Shown: positions 1-7,050 of the stretch, piece after piece
Numbering within the stretch: position 1 is the stretch's first letter
Layout of the letters: each line of letters starts with the position of its first letter
Source: JBKPDV01 sp046728075
Lineage (GTDB): Bacteria; Acidobacteriota; Thermoanaerobaculia; UBA5066; Gp7-AA6
NCBI GenBank assembly: GCA_046728075.1
Contig: JBKPDV010000031.1
Span: 1 to 22,995 of the forward strand
Length of the DNA: 22,995 nucleotides
Direction: 5' to 3'
Notes under the pieces: generated by a model
Seen by the model: only the letters and a program-made list of their open reading frames with translations
Databases searched by the model: none
Told to the model about the DNA's origin: nothing
Made by a program: the position numbers and the translations under genes

Positions 1-195
1 GTTTTGACCTGAGTACGCAGCGTCGAATTTGGGATGGGCCTGCGTCACGGTGGTCAGTTGAAAGTGAACGTTGGCGCGGGATTCCTGTGCCGGGCTTTCC
101 GGCTCGTGAGCCTCCTGGGCCAGCGAGACGCCTGCTCCGCAGAGCGACAGACCGAGGGCAGCCAGCGCCGTCGCCGCAACGCGCCGCACGCTCAT
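1..195 (-). CDS. Carbohydrate-porin-like outer-membrane protein, N-terminal part (runs off the window)
   Basis: Only the first 65 codons are in the window. The protein starts with a clear Sec signal peptide: positive MSVRR, then a hydrophobic stretch, with likely cleavage after GVSLA (about residue 26). The mature start contains NVHFQLTTVTQAHPKFDAAY and then SGQN. This resembles the first beta strand of OprB-type carbohydrate-selective porins, which often begin with a similar T-x-V-x-Q-x-H-P-x-F-x-A-x-Y-S-G pattern (recalled from the family, not searched). The ATG overlaps the TGA of the upstream ABC ATPase gene as ATGA at 192-195, so translation is probably coupled. An outer-membrane pore in the same operon as an inner-membrane ABC system suggests one uptake route across both membranes. 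The beta-barrel itself lies outside the window. Confidence 0.6.
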   Translation of the reverse strand, partial: MSVRRVAATALAALGLSLCGAGVSLAQEAHEPESPAQESRANVHFQLTTVTQAHPKFDAAYSGQN

Positions 196-1541
196 GAGGT
201 GGGCTTTGACGCCTCGGCAGTCTCCCGGCCGGCGTAGAGGGCGAGCTCGTCGGAAGCCTGGTCGTACTCGAAGAGCTGGCCATAGCGGCCCCAATAGATC
301 ATGGTCTGGAAAAGATCGCCGATGTCCTGTCCCGGAAGTCTCTCGGCCAGGAAATGCCGCACGTCTTCGCCCGAGCGCGGCTTGTCCGGCTCCTGCGCCA
401 GAAACTTCACCAGTTCCCCGAACACGCCCAGAGTCAGCAGCCGCCGCCGGAAGAGGACTCGTTTGTCTTTCGGCGGCGCGTTGACGATCTCGCGCGCGAG
501 GTCGGTCAAGCGGACCAGATCGCCCGGCGTGTCCACCAGGCCGAGCATCTCGGCGGCTTTGACCACGGCGATTGTGCGCCCGAACTCGTAGTCCGTCAGC
601 GCATCGATGGCGAAGAGATCCTCCTCGCCGCCGCGGTCGGCGAGGATCTCGATCAGTCCCAGGACCTGCCCGACCTGGACGTTGGGCACCGGCCGCACGG
701 GCCCGCAGGCCACGCGTCCGGCGGCCGGCGGAGCTTCCTCCGGCAGATGCACGCCGGTCACGATGTCGTGGATCTGCTCGACCATGCGCAGGAACTCGGG
801 ATGGCGGTACTCGCGCGGGTGCGGCAGGGTGTTGAGGACTTCCTTGCGGATGCCTCCCGGATTGGCTCCCATGATCACGATCCGGTCTCCCAGATACACC
901 GACTCCTCGATCAAATGCGTGATCAACAGAATCGAGGCGAGCCCGGTCGCGCCGTCGGACCACAAGCGGTAGACCTCCGCGCGCAGCGACTCGGCGGTCA
1001 AGACGTCGAGCGCCGAGAAGGGCTCGTCCATGCAGAGGAGCTCCGGCCCTCCCACCAGAGCCCGTGCGATTCCGACGCGTTGCTTCATTCCGCCCGAGAG
1101 CTCCTTGGGAAATGCCCGCTCGACTCCTGTCAGCCCGACGCGATCGATCGCGCCGGCAACGCGCTCCTCCGCCTCCGCCGCGGGAAGCGGCCGGCCGTTC
1201 AATCCCACCCGAACGTTCTCTTCGACTGTCAACCAGGGGAAGAGGGCGAAGTTCTGGAAGACGACGGCGGCTCCGGGATGGATTCCCGAGAGAAGGTGGC
1301 CGTGCTGCCGGATGGTTCCCGAGGTCGGCGGGACGAGCCCGATCAAAATACGCAGCAGGGTCGACTTGCCGCAGCCGGAAGGGCCGAGGATGGCGACGGT
1401 TTCTCCCCGGCGCACCGAGAAATCGACATCCTTCAAGACCACGCGCTCGCGTCCCTCCTCGTCGCGATAAACCTTGGTCACACCGGACGCGGAAGCGATC
1501 GGAGCGTCCACTTTCGTGTCGGGCGCGGCGGCCGTGCTCAT
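192..1541 (-). CDS. ABC transporter ATPase (nitrate/sulfonate/taurine type) with C-terminal AAA-associated domain
   Basis: This 449-residue protein powers an inner-membrane ABC transporter. Visible motifs: Walker A GPSGCGKST at 53-61, Q-loop Q96 (VVFQNFALFPW), signature LSGGMKQR at 148-155, Walker B LLCMDEP with catalytic E173, and H-loop H209. The ATPase core resembles the SsuB/TauB/NrtD group. Residues from about 286 to 430 form an extra domain (VGQVLGLIEIL to DLFQTMIYWGRYGQLF) that I recognise as the AAA-associated C-terminal domain found on a subset of these ATPases; its role is unknown. The start is the ATG at 1541, which overlaps the permease stop as ATGA. The open frame continues upstream, but only as an antisense shadow of the permease. 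No periplasmic binding protein is seen, so the substrate cannot be assigned; anions or metal chelates are possible. Confidence 0.9.
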   Translation of the reverse strand: MSTAAAPDTKVDAPIASASGVTKVYRDEEGRERVVLKDVDFSVRRGETVAILGPSGCGKSTLLRILIGLVPPTSGTIRQHGHLLSGIHPGAAVVFQNFALFPWLTVEENVRVGLNGRPLPAAEAEERVAGAIDRVGLTGVERAFPKELSGGMKQRVGIARALVGGPELLCMDEPFSALDVLTAESLRAEVYRLWSDGATGLASILLITHLIEESVYLGDRIVIMGANPGGIRKEVLNTLPHPREYRHPEFLRMVEQIHDIVTGVHLPEEAPPAAGRVACGPVRPVPNVQVGQVLGLIEILADRGGEEDLFAIDALTDYEFGRTIAVVKAAEMLGLVDTPGDLVRLTDLAREIVNAPPKDKRVLFRRRLLTLGVFGELVKFLAQEPDKPRSGEDVRHFLAERLPGQDIGDLFQTMIYWGRYGQLFEYDQASDELALYAGRETAEASKPTS

Positions 1542-3265
1542 CGGTTCAGAGCGTACCGCGACTCGGCAAGCCGGAAGAGCGGGCGCCAGACAGTGCGGTT
1601 GATGAGAACGAGCGCCGCCGACATGGTCAGGACACCGGCCGCGAGCAGCGGAAAATTGCCGCGCTGCGTCGAGCGCGTGATCAAGGAGCCGAGGCCGAAC
1701 GTCTCGAGTGTCCGGCCGCGATAGGTCAACGTTTCGGCCACGATGGAAGCGTTCCACGCGCCGCCGGCCGCCGTGATGAGGCCGGTCACCAGGTACGGAA
1801 ACACCGACGGGAGGAAGAGCTTTCGCCAGCGCTCGCGGCCGTGGATCGAATAAGTGTCCGAGGCTTCCTCCAGATCGTGGGGAATGGCCGAAGACCCTGC
1901 GAGCACGTTGAAGAGGATGTACCACTGGGCGCCGAGCAGCATCAGGACCGCGGCAATTACGGAAAAGGGGACCCTCATGGCGAGCAAGGCCGCCGTGACC
2001 AGGGGAAAGACCATCGGCGCCGGGAAGGATGCGACCAGCTGCACGACCGGCTGCAGGCGGCGCGACCAGACCGCGGACCGGCCGATCAGGATCCCCGCCG
2101 GCACACACCAGAGAGCGCCGATCGCCAGAGCGCCGGCCGTTCGGAGAAAAGTCGCCCCGAGAGACGCCCCCAGAAGCCCCCACTCGCTGGCCGTGACCCG
2201 CAGCAGGAGAGCGACGAGACGCCAGGCACCCACCAGTGCGGCCGCTCCCGCAGCGAGAGCAACGATCGAAAGCAGCACGGCGCGAAGCCACGCTCCGTCC
2301 GACCGCGCCGTCGACGCCGAAGGTTGCGCGGGACCTTGGCCGGCAGAGGAGGGCGGCGCCTCTCTCTTCATCTGTCGCAATCGCCTCGCGATCCAGGAGC
2401 GCCGGAGCAGATCGAGCACCCAGGAGCGAGGCGGCTCGCCCGTGCCGATCTCTTCGAGCCGGAAGCGCTGCGACCAGGCGACGAGCGGCTTCCAGAGCAG
2501 CTGGTCGACGGCGAGAATCATCAGCGCCATCGCCACGATCGCCCAGCCCATCGCCCGGCGGTCCCCCTTCTCGATCGCCACGGCCATGTACGACCCAACG
2601 CCCGGCAGCCGAAAGTCGCGATCTCCGAGGGTGAAGGCCTCGTTGACGGTCAGGAAAAACCAACCGCCCGCCATGGACATCATCGAGTTCCAGACGAGTC
2701 CGATCACCGAAGCGGAGACCTCGACCGTCTTGAAGGTCTTCCACCAACCAAAGCGGTGAATCCGGGAGACTTCCTTGAGCTCCTCGGGCACCGACCGGAG
2801 CGACCCGTAGAAGGAGAAGACCATGTTCCAGACCTGGCCCGTGAAGATCATGAGAATGCAGGCCAGCTCCAGGCCGATGTTGGATCTCGGAAAGAGCGCC
2901 ACCATGCCGAGGACGAGCCCCGGGAGGAACCCGAGGACCGGGATGCCCTGGCCGATGTCGAGCAACGGGATCATGACCTTCTCGGCCCGACGCGAGTGGG
3001 CGGCGATCGTTCCGTAGATCAGCGTGAAGAGAAGAGAGAGGAGGTAGGCGGCGAATCCCCGCGAGAGGGAGAGCAGGGTGTAGCCGGGCAGCGCGCGCGG
3101 AGAAAGGTCGATTGCGACTGCTTCGCGAATGGGGGCCTTCCAACGCTGCGCAAGCGTCACGACTCCGGCAATCAGCGCGAAGAGGACGCAGGCGAGAGCG
3201 AGATCGATCGCCAGCCCCGCGGCAGGGCGGGCAGAGGCTTCTTTTTCCCGTTGGGGGAAACCCAT
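1538..3265 (-). CDS. ABC transporter permease with two fused membrane domains (NitT/TauT type)
   Basis: About 575 residues, twice the usual length of an SsuC/TauC permease, because two BPD_transp_1 units are fused in one chain. Each half has its own cytoplasmic EAA-type loop that contacts the ATPase: EELKEVSRIHRFGWWKTFKT in the first half and HDLEEASDTYSIHGRERWRK in the second. Several hydrophobic helices flank each loop (for example LLTLIYGTIAAHS-like and LITAAGGAWNASIVAETLTY-like segments). The fusion makes a complete membrane channel with the adjacent ATPase, which overlaps it by ATGA. I chose the ATG at 3265 (MGFPQREKEASARP); no good Shine-Dalgarno precedes it. The 56 residues of open frame upstream look non-coding and run into the divergent gene's promoter region. 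An in-frame start further upstream cannot be excluded. Confidence 0.85.
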   Translation of the reverse strand: MGFPQREKEASARPAAGLAIDLALACVLFALIAGVVTLAQRWKAPIREAVAIDLSPRALPGYTLLSLSRGFAAYLLSLLFTLIYGTIAAHSRRAEKVMIPLLDIGQGIPVLGFLPGLVLGMVALFPRSNIGLELACILMIFTGQVWNMVFSFYGSLRSVPEELKEVSRIHRFGWWKTFKTVEVSASVIGLVWNSMMSMAGGWFFLTVNEAFTLGDRDFRLPGVGSYMAVAIEKGDRRAMGWAIVAMALMILAVDQLLWKPLVAWSQRFRLEEIGTGEPPRSWVLDLLRRSWIARRLRQMKREAPPSSAGQGPAQPSASTARSDGAWLRAVLLSIVALAAGAAALVGAWRLVALLLRVTASEWGLLGASLGATFLRTAGALAIGALWCVPAGILIGRSAVWSRRLQPVVQLVASFPAPMVFPLVTAALLAMRVPFSVIAAVLMLLGAQWYILFNVLAGSSAIPHDLEEASDTYSIHGRERWRKLFLPSVFPYLVTGLITAAGGAWNASIVAETLTYRGRTLETFGLGSLITRSTQRGNFPLLAAGVLTMSAALVLINRTVWRPLFRLAESRYALNR

Positions 3266-3383
3266 CCGAAGGAAGAAGGTCGGCGTGCGCACCGGCGGAT
3301 TATCGGCGAAGCATCCTCTCGTCAGCGAAAATGATCGTGAAAACCTGTTGAAGTCCGAAGCGAGAACGCCAACACTTCTTCCG
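3266..3383. promoter_or_regulatory. Divergent intergenic region between the ABC/porin operon and the metal-carrier operon
   Basis: These 118 bp separate two divergent operons, so both must have promoters here or just inside. On the minus strand a GATAAT (plus-strand 3299-3304) lies about 15 bp downstream of CTGACG, a weak sigma-70-like pair. On the plus strand only a TTGAAG near 3348 is seen, with no good -10 element. I see no convincing operator palindrome and no riboswitch-like fold. Neither flanking start codon has a strong ribosome binding site. Confidence 0.35.
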
Positions 3384-4712
3384 ATGGCGACCGAGATTGC
3401 GGGATTCTCCGCGCGCGCGCATCGGGGAGGCACCTTCCTTTACCTCTCCGAGATCCTCGAGCGTCCGGTCGTGGACTGCGATGCGCGCCCGATCGGGCGT
3501 CTCTGGGATCTCTCGATCCGCCTGGGCGAGCCCTACCCTTTGATCCAGCAGCTCTTCATCCGGCCGCCCGGCCGCTCGGAGATTCTGCTGATCGCGGCAG
3601 GCGGTCAGGTGCGGTCCTGGACCGCGACTCCGATCGTGCTCTCGGCGCGCCTGTCCGAGCTTCGTCCGGGCCGCCGGGAGGACGAGACCCAGATCCTCCT
3701 GCGCGAAGAGCTCCTGGACAAGCAGGTCGTCGACGTCTCGGGGGCCAAGCTCGAACGGGTCAACGACCTCTCGCTCTTGGTCGTGCGCGAGGGGGAGATG
3801 ATCCTGGCGCACATCGACGTCGGGCTGCGCGGTCTGGTGCGCCGGCTCGGGTGGGAAAAAGGGCTGGATGCGACCGTTCGCGCGGTCAACGGGAAGGCGC
3901 GGTATCTCTCCGCCGAGCAACTGATCGGCTGGAAATACGTCGCGCCGACGCTGGCCGATCCCGCCGGCCTGCGTCTGGCGTTCTCGCAGAAGAGCGTCGG
4001 GAGAATCCACCCGGCCGATCTCGCCGAGATCCTCGAAGACCTGCCGGCGGCCTCGCGCAGCTCGATCTTCGACGCGCTCGAGGTCGGCACCGCCGCCCGC
4101 GTCCTGTCGGAGGTCGACGATCCGAAAATCCAGCAAGACCTCCTGACAGAAAAGAGGGATCCGGAAAAGGCGGCGGACCTGCTCGAGACGATGCCTCCCG
4201 ATGAGGCCGCCGACGTCCTGTCGGAGTTGCCGGAAGAGAAGGCCGAAGACCTGCTTTCGCGAATGCAGCCGAGCGACAGACAGACGGTTTCCATCCTGAT
4301 GCGCCACGAGGAGGACACGGCGGGCGGCCTGATGACGACCGAGATGATCAGTTTTCCCAGGACGATCACCGTCGGCGAGGCCTTCGGAAGGTTGCGCGAG
4401 GCCGCGCGCGACGTCGAGTTCCTGTACCAGTTCTACGTCGTCGATGAGGACAAGCGTCTCCTGGGCCTGATCAACATGCGGCGCCTCTTCTCGGCGCGCG
4501 ACTCGGACCGGTTGGAAGACGTCATGGCTCCCTGGACGATCGCTGTGCATCCGGAGGACTCGGCCTCGACGGTCGCCGAGACGATCGAGAGGTACAACCT
4601 GCCGGCCGTGCCGGTCGTCGACGAAGCAGGAGTGCTCGTCGGAATGATCACCGTCGACGATGTCCTAACCGAAGTCCTCCCGATCGCATGGCAAAAGAAA
4701 CTGCGGCTCTGA
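3384..4712 (+). CDS. MgtE-type sensor without channel: PRC-barrel-like repeats, MgtE N-terminal domain and CBS pair
   Basis: This 442-residue soluble protein carries the cytosolic magnesium-sensing half of MgtE but no transmembrane domain. Two PRC-barrel-like segments come first (about 15-90, and 108-165 with DKQVVDVSGAKLERVNDLSL). The helical MgtE_N superhelix follows (about 208-312), with repeats such as MPPDEAADVLSELPEEKAED and DTAGGLMTTE at 311-320. Two CBS motifs end the protein (about 318-370 and 380-432, ending VVDEAGVLVGMITVDDVL). In true MgtE these domains bind Mg2+ and close the channel. Here the chain ends after CBS2, and its last 25 bp overlap the start of an NRAMP-family carrier, which suggests it senses Mg2+ or nucleotide for that carrier (inference). 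The start ATG at 3384 begins conserved-looking sequence; the upstream open frame is antisense to the permease. Confidence 0.85.
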   Translation: MATEIAGFSARAHRGGTFLYLSEILERPVVDCDARPIGRLWDLSIRLGEPYPLIQQLFIRPPGRSEILLIAAGGQVRSWTATPIVLSARLSELRPGRREDETQILLREELLDKQVVDVSGAKLERVNDLSLLVVREGEMILAHIDVGLRGLVRRLGWEKGLDATVRAVNGKARYLSAEQLIGWKYVAPTLADPAGLRLAFSQKSVGRIHPADLAEILEDLPAASRSSIFDALEVGTAARVLSEVDDPKIQQDLLTEKRDPEKAADLLETMPPDEAADVLSELPEEKAEDLLSRMQPSDRQTVSILMRHEEDTAGGLMTTEMISFPRTITVGEAFGRLREAARDVEFLYQFYVVDEDKRLLGLINMRRLFSARDSDRLEDVMAPWTIAVHPEDSASTVAETIERYNLPAVPVVDEAGVLVGMITVDDVLTEVLPIAWQKKLRL

Positions 4713-5980
4713 CGGGGTCCTTGCGCCGGCCGCGAGCCCTGCGCTGGCGGCATGCTCTTGTGTTCCTCGCGGTCCTGGGGCCGGGGATCATCACCGCGAC
4801 GGTCGACAACGATGCCGGCGGGATCACCACCTATTCCCTGGCCGGAGCGCATTACGGAACGCAGCTCCTCTGGACGCTTCTACCGATCACTCTCGCCTTG
4901 ATCGTCGCTCAGGAAATGTCCGCGCGCATGGGTGCGGTCACCGGAAAGGGGTTGTCGGATCTGATTCGGGAGACCTTCGGCGTCCGTCCCACCTTCTACC
5001 TGATGATCACGCTTCTCGTCGCCAACTACGGGAATACGGCCTCGGAGTTTGCGGGGATCGCCGCGAGCATGGAGATCTTCGGGATCTCCCGGTTCATCGC
5101 CGTTCCGGTGATCGCAGTCGCCCTCTGGCTTCTCGTGTTGCGGGGCAGCTACAGACTCGTGGAACGGATCTTTCTCGTCTCCTGCCTCGTGTATTTCGTC
5201 TATCCCGTCTCGGCCTTCCTGGCACATCCTCCCTGGGGAGAAGTGCTGCGGGCGACGGTCATTCCCTCCCGGATTCAGTTCGACTCGGGGTATCTCGCGA
5301 TGCTCATCGGCCTCGTGGGCACCACGATCGCCCCATGGATGCAGTTCTACTTGCAGTCCTCCGTCGTCGAGAAGGGTATTCGCAGCGACCGTTACTGGAT
5401 TACGCGGTGGGATGTCATCGTCGGCTGCACCATCACCGGCATCGTTGCGTTCTTCCTGATCGTCGCCTGCGCCGTCACGCTTCACAAGCATGGCATCCGC
5501 ATCACGGATGCGGCGGACGCGGCCCGATCGCTCGAGCCTTTGGCGGGCCGATACGCGGCGACGCTCTTCGCGTTCGGACTCTTGAATGCGTCGATCTTCT
5601 CGGCAGCCATCCTGCCCCTCTCGACGGTCTATTACGTCTGCGAGGCCTTCGGCTGGGAGGCGGGAGTCGACAAGAAATACGGCGAGGCGAAGGCGTTCTA
5701 CGGCATCTACACCGCGATGATCGTCCTGGGCGCGGCCGTCGTTCTTCTCCCCGGCTTTCCGTTGGTCCAGACGATGTTCGTCTCCCAGGTCGCCAATGGC
5801 GTGGCGCTCCCCTTCGTTCTCATCTTCATCCTGATTCTGATCAACCGCCGCAAGCTCATGGGCAACGCCGTCAATGGACCCTTCTTCAATACCGTCGCCT
5901 GGACCACAACCGCGATCATGATCGGCCTCACCCTGATGCTTCTCGCGACGAGCTTCGGTGTGAGAATCGGAGGCTCCTAA
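4688..5980 (+). CDS. NRAMP-family divalent cation carrier with non-canonical metal site (possible Mg-type NRMT)
   Basis: A 430-residue polytopic membrane protein with the NRAMP/SLC11 fold (about 11 helices). TM1 contains GPGIITATVDNDAGG. Aligned with the classical DPGN motif this gives D42-A43-G44-G45, so the aspartate is kept but proline and asparagine are replaced. TM6 reads GTTIAPWMQFYLQSS where Mn/Fe carriers have an MPHN-type motif, so the soft metal-binding methionine is replaced by A215. Loss of this methionine is a mark I recall for the NRAMP-related magnesium transporters (NRMT); ordinary MntH keeps it. The neighbouring MgtE-type sensor, whose gene overlaps by 25 bp, agrees with Mg2+ as substrate, but Mn2+ or another divalent ion is possible. 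No strong ribosome site precedes the ATG, so translation is probably coupled to the upstream gene. Confidence 0.88.
   Translation: MAKETAALTGSLRRPRALRWRHALVFLAVLGPGIITATVDNDAGGITTYSLAGAHYGTQLLWTLLPITLALIVAQEMSARMGAVTGKGLSDLIRETFGVRPTFYLMITLLVANYGNTASEFAGIAASMEIFGISRFIAVPVIAVALWLLVLRGSYRLVERIFLVSCLVYFVYPVSAFLAHPPWGEVLRATVIPSRIQFDSGYLAMLIGLVGTTIAPWMQFYLQSSVVEKGIRSDRYWITRWDVIVGCTITGIVAFFLIVACAVTLHKHGIRITDAADAARSLEPLAGRYAATLFAFGLLNASIFSAAILPLSTVYYVCEAFGWEAGVDKKYGEAKAFYGIYTAMIVLGAAVVLLPGFPLVQTMFVSQVANGVALPFVLIFILILINRRKLMGNAVNGPFFNTVAWTTTAIMIGLTLMLLATSFGVRIGGS
5969..5973 (+). promoter_or_regulatory. Ribosome binding site of the deiodinase-like selenoprotein gene
   Basis: A perfect GGAGG lies inside the last codons of the NRAMP-like gene, 7 bp before the ATG at 5981. 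It fixes that start and shows that the selenoprotein gene is translated as its own unit. Confidence 0.75.
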
Positions 5981-6634
5981 ATGATCAAGAAACTCGGGAT
6001 CGTCGTCCTGGTGCTCGTGCTCGGCGCCGTGGCCTTCGTCGTCCTCCGTATCGGCCCGCGCAACGTTCTCGGAATGATCCGCTACGACCAGAGAAAGGAA
6101 GGAAGCCTTCGGGTGGGCGACGCGGCCCCGGACGTCGAGCTCGTGGCGCTCGACGGGGCGCGGCGCCTTCGCCTGAAGGATTCCGTCGGCGGAAAGCCCC
6201 TCGTCCTCGTCTTCGGCAGCTTTACCTGACCGCCGTTCCGGCGCGCGGTCGCGCGCGTGGAGAAGATGGCACAGCTCTACACCGGCCGGGCGCGTTTCCT
6301 GACGATCTACATCAAGGAGGCGCATCCGGAGGACGAGTGGCAGATGGACTCCAACGAGAAAGAGAACGTCTGTTATCCGCAGCCGAGGACGCTCGCCCAA
6401 CGGGTCGCGATCGCCAACGACTTCGCGCGGCGTTTCCACTACGACGTGCCGCTCGCCGTCGATCCGATCGACAACCGCGCCAACGCTGTCTATGCCGGCT
6501 GGCCCGAGCGCTTCTACATCGTCGATGAGCGCGGCGTGATCGTCTACAAGGGCAAGCCCGGCCCCTTTGGCTACCACCCCGAGGAGGTCGAGGCCTGGCT
6601 CCAGGCGCACCCGCCGCCCGGCCCGCCGGGCTGA
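5981..6634 (+). CDS. Iodothyronine-deiodinase-like selenoprotein (in-frame UGA read as selenocysteine)
   Basis: The frame from 5981 meets a TGA at 6227-6229 and then stays open, in the same phase, to TGA at 6632-6634 (217 residues). Both halves match one family, the thioredoxin-fold deiodinases. Before the UGA: residues 5-22 form a membrane anchor, then VGDAAPDVELVALDG and PLVLVFGSFT. The UGA is residue 83, followed by PPFRR, which matches the vertebrate active site GSCT-Sec-P. After it: FLTIYIKEAHPEDEW (vertebrate YIEEAH), then DNRANAVYAGWPERFYIVDE and VIVYKGKPGPFGYHPEEVEAWL, all typical of deiodinases. The Cys two residues before Sec in vertebrate enzymes is Phe here. Bacterial members have no proven substrate; a membrane-anchored reductase, peroxidase or dehalogenase role is possible. 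The ATG directly follows the NRAMP-like stop codon. Selenocysteine insertion genes (selA, selB, selC, selD) are not in this window. Confidence 0.85.
6227..6256 (+). promoter_or_regulatory. Selenocysteine UGA and candidate bacterial SECIS hairpin
   Basis: UGA at 6227-6229 is followed by a perfect 6-bp stem, GCGCGC at 6241-6246 with GCGCGC at 6251-6256, and a GGTC loop at 6247-6250. The loop begins 17 bases after the UGA and has G in its first two positions. This fits the published description of bacterial SECIS elements as I recall it (apical loop roughly 16-37 bases downstream, G at the loop start). GC-rich DNA forms such hairpins easily, so the support comes mainly from the protein alignment. 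Confidence 0.6.
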
Positions 6635-6675
6635 TCGGGGGCTGGCCTTCGTTTTGCTCCTCGTCTGGCGGGTCG

Positions 6676-7032
6676 ATGAAAACCATCCTGCTCGTCGAGG
6701 ACGATGCGACGCTGCGCGAAACGCTCCGGGGAGCCCTCCAGGAGCGCGGCTACAGGGTCGCGGTGGCCGAGGAAGGGGAGGCCGCCCTCGCCTGGCTCCA
6801 GAGGGAACCCCGCCCTTCTCTGATCCTGCTCGACCTGATGATGCCCGGGCTCGACGGCTGGGATTTTCTGTCGCGGCGCCGGATCGATCCTTCTCTTCCG
6901 GCGATTCCTGTCGTCGTCATCTCCGGCCAGCTGCTCGGACCCGAGCGCGACAGCGTGCTTCCCGCCGACGGTTTCGTCAAGAAGCCGATCGACATGGACA
7001 AGCTGCTCTCGGAGGTCCAACGCCATCTCTGA
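6676..7032 (+). CDS. Stand-alone response regulator receiver domain (CheY-like)
   Basis: A 118-residue single-domain receiver. The acidic pocket is VEDD at 7-10, the phospho-acceptor is D53 (LLDLMMPGLDG), the conserved hydroxyl residue is S83 (VVISG), and the lysine is K103 in VKKP. No output domain follows, so it must act by protein contact, as CheY or Spo0F do. It begins 41 bp after the selenoprotein gene on the same strand and is probably in the same operon, but no sensor kinase is nearby. The ATG at 6676 starts exactly at the first beta strand (MKTILLVEDD). Its 3' end lies only 18 bp from the convergent DUF2127 gene, with no clear terminator between them. Confidence 0.9.
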   Translation: MKTILLVEDDATLRETLRGALQERGYRVAVAEEGEAALAWLQREPRPSLILLDLMMPGLDGWDFLSRRRIDPSLPAIPVVVISGQLLGPERDSVLPADGFVKKPIDMDKLLSEVQRHL

Positions 7033-7050
7033 CGGACAAGCCGAACGCCC

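Noticed and set aside
1542..3143. Long upstream extension of the ABC ATPase frame (983 codons in total)
   Set aside because: The part before 1541 is antisense-phase shadow of the permease, Arg- and Gly-rich without domains. ATG 1541 begins the conserved ATPase.
1064..3334. 756-codon open frame on the plus strand
   Set aside because: It is antisense to the permease and ATPase, its composition is Arg- and Glu-rich and typical of GC-rich shadows, and no family is recognised.
3299..3360. Fur- or MntR-like operator before the metal operon
   Set aside because: AAAATGATC and GTGAAAACC stretches lack the two-fold symmetry of such boxes.
6227..6229. TGA as a true stop, making the deiodinase-like gene a pseudogene or two genes
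   Set aside because: The frame and family alignment continue without any shift, the UGA sits at the known selenocysteine position, and no second defect is present.
4712..6610. 576-codon minus-strand frame opposite the NRAMP-like and selenoprotein genes
   Set aside because: It has Asp-, Glu- and His-rich shadow composition with no domain, opposite genes with clear family matches.
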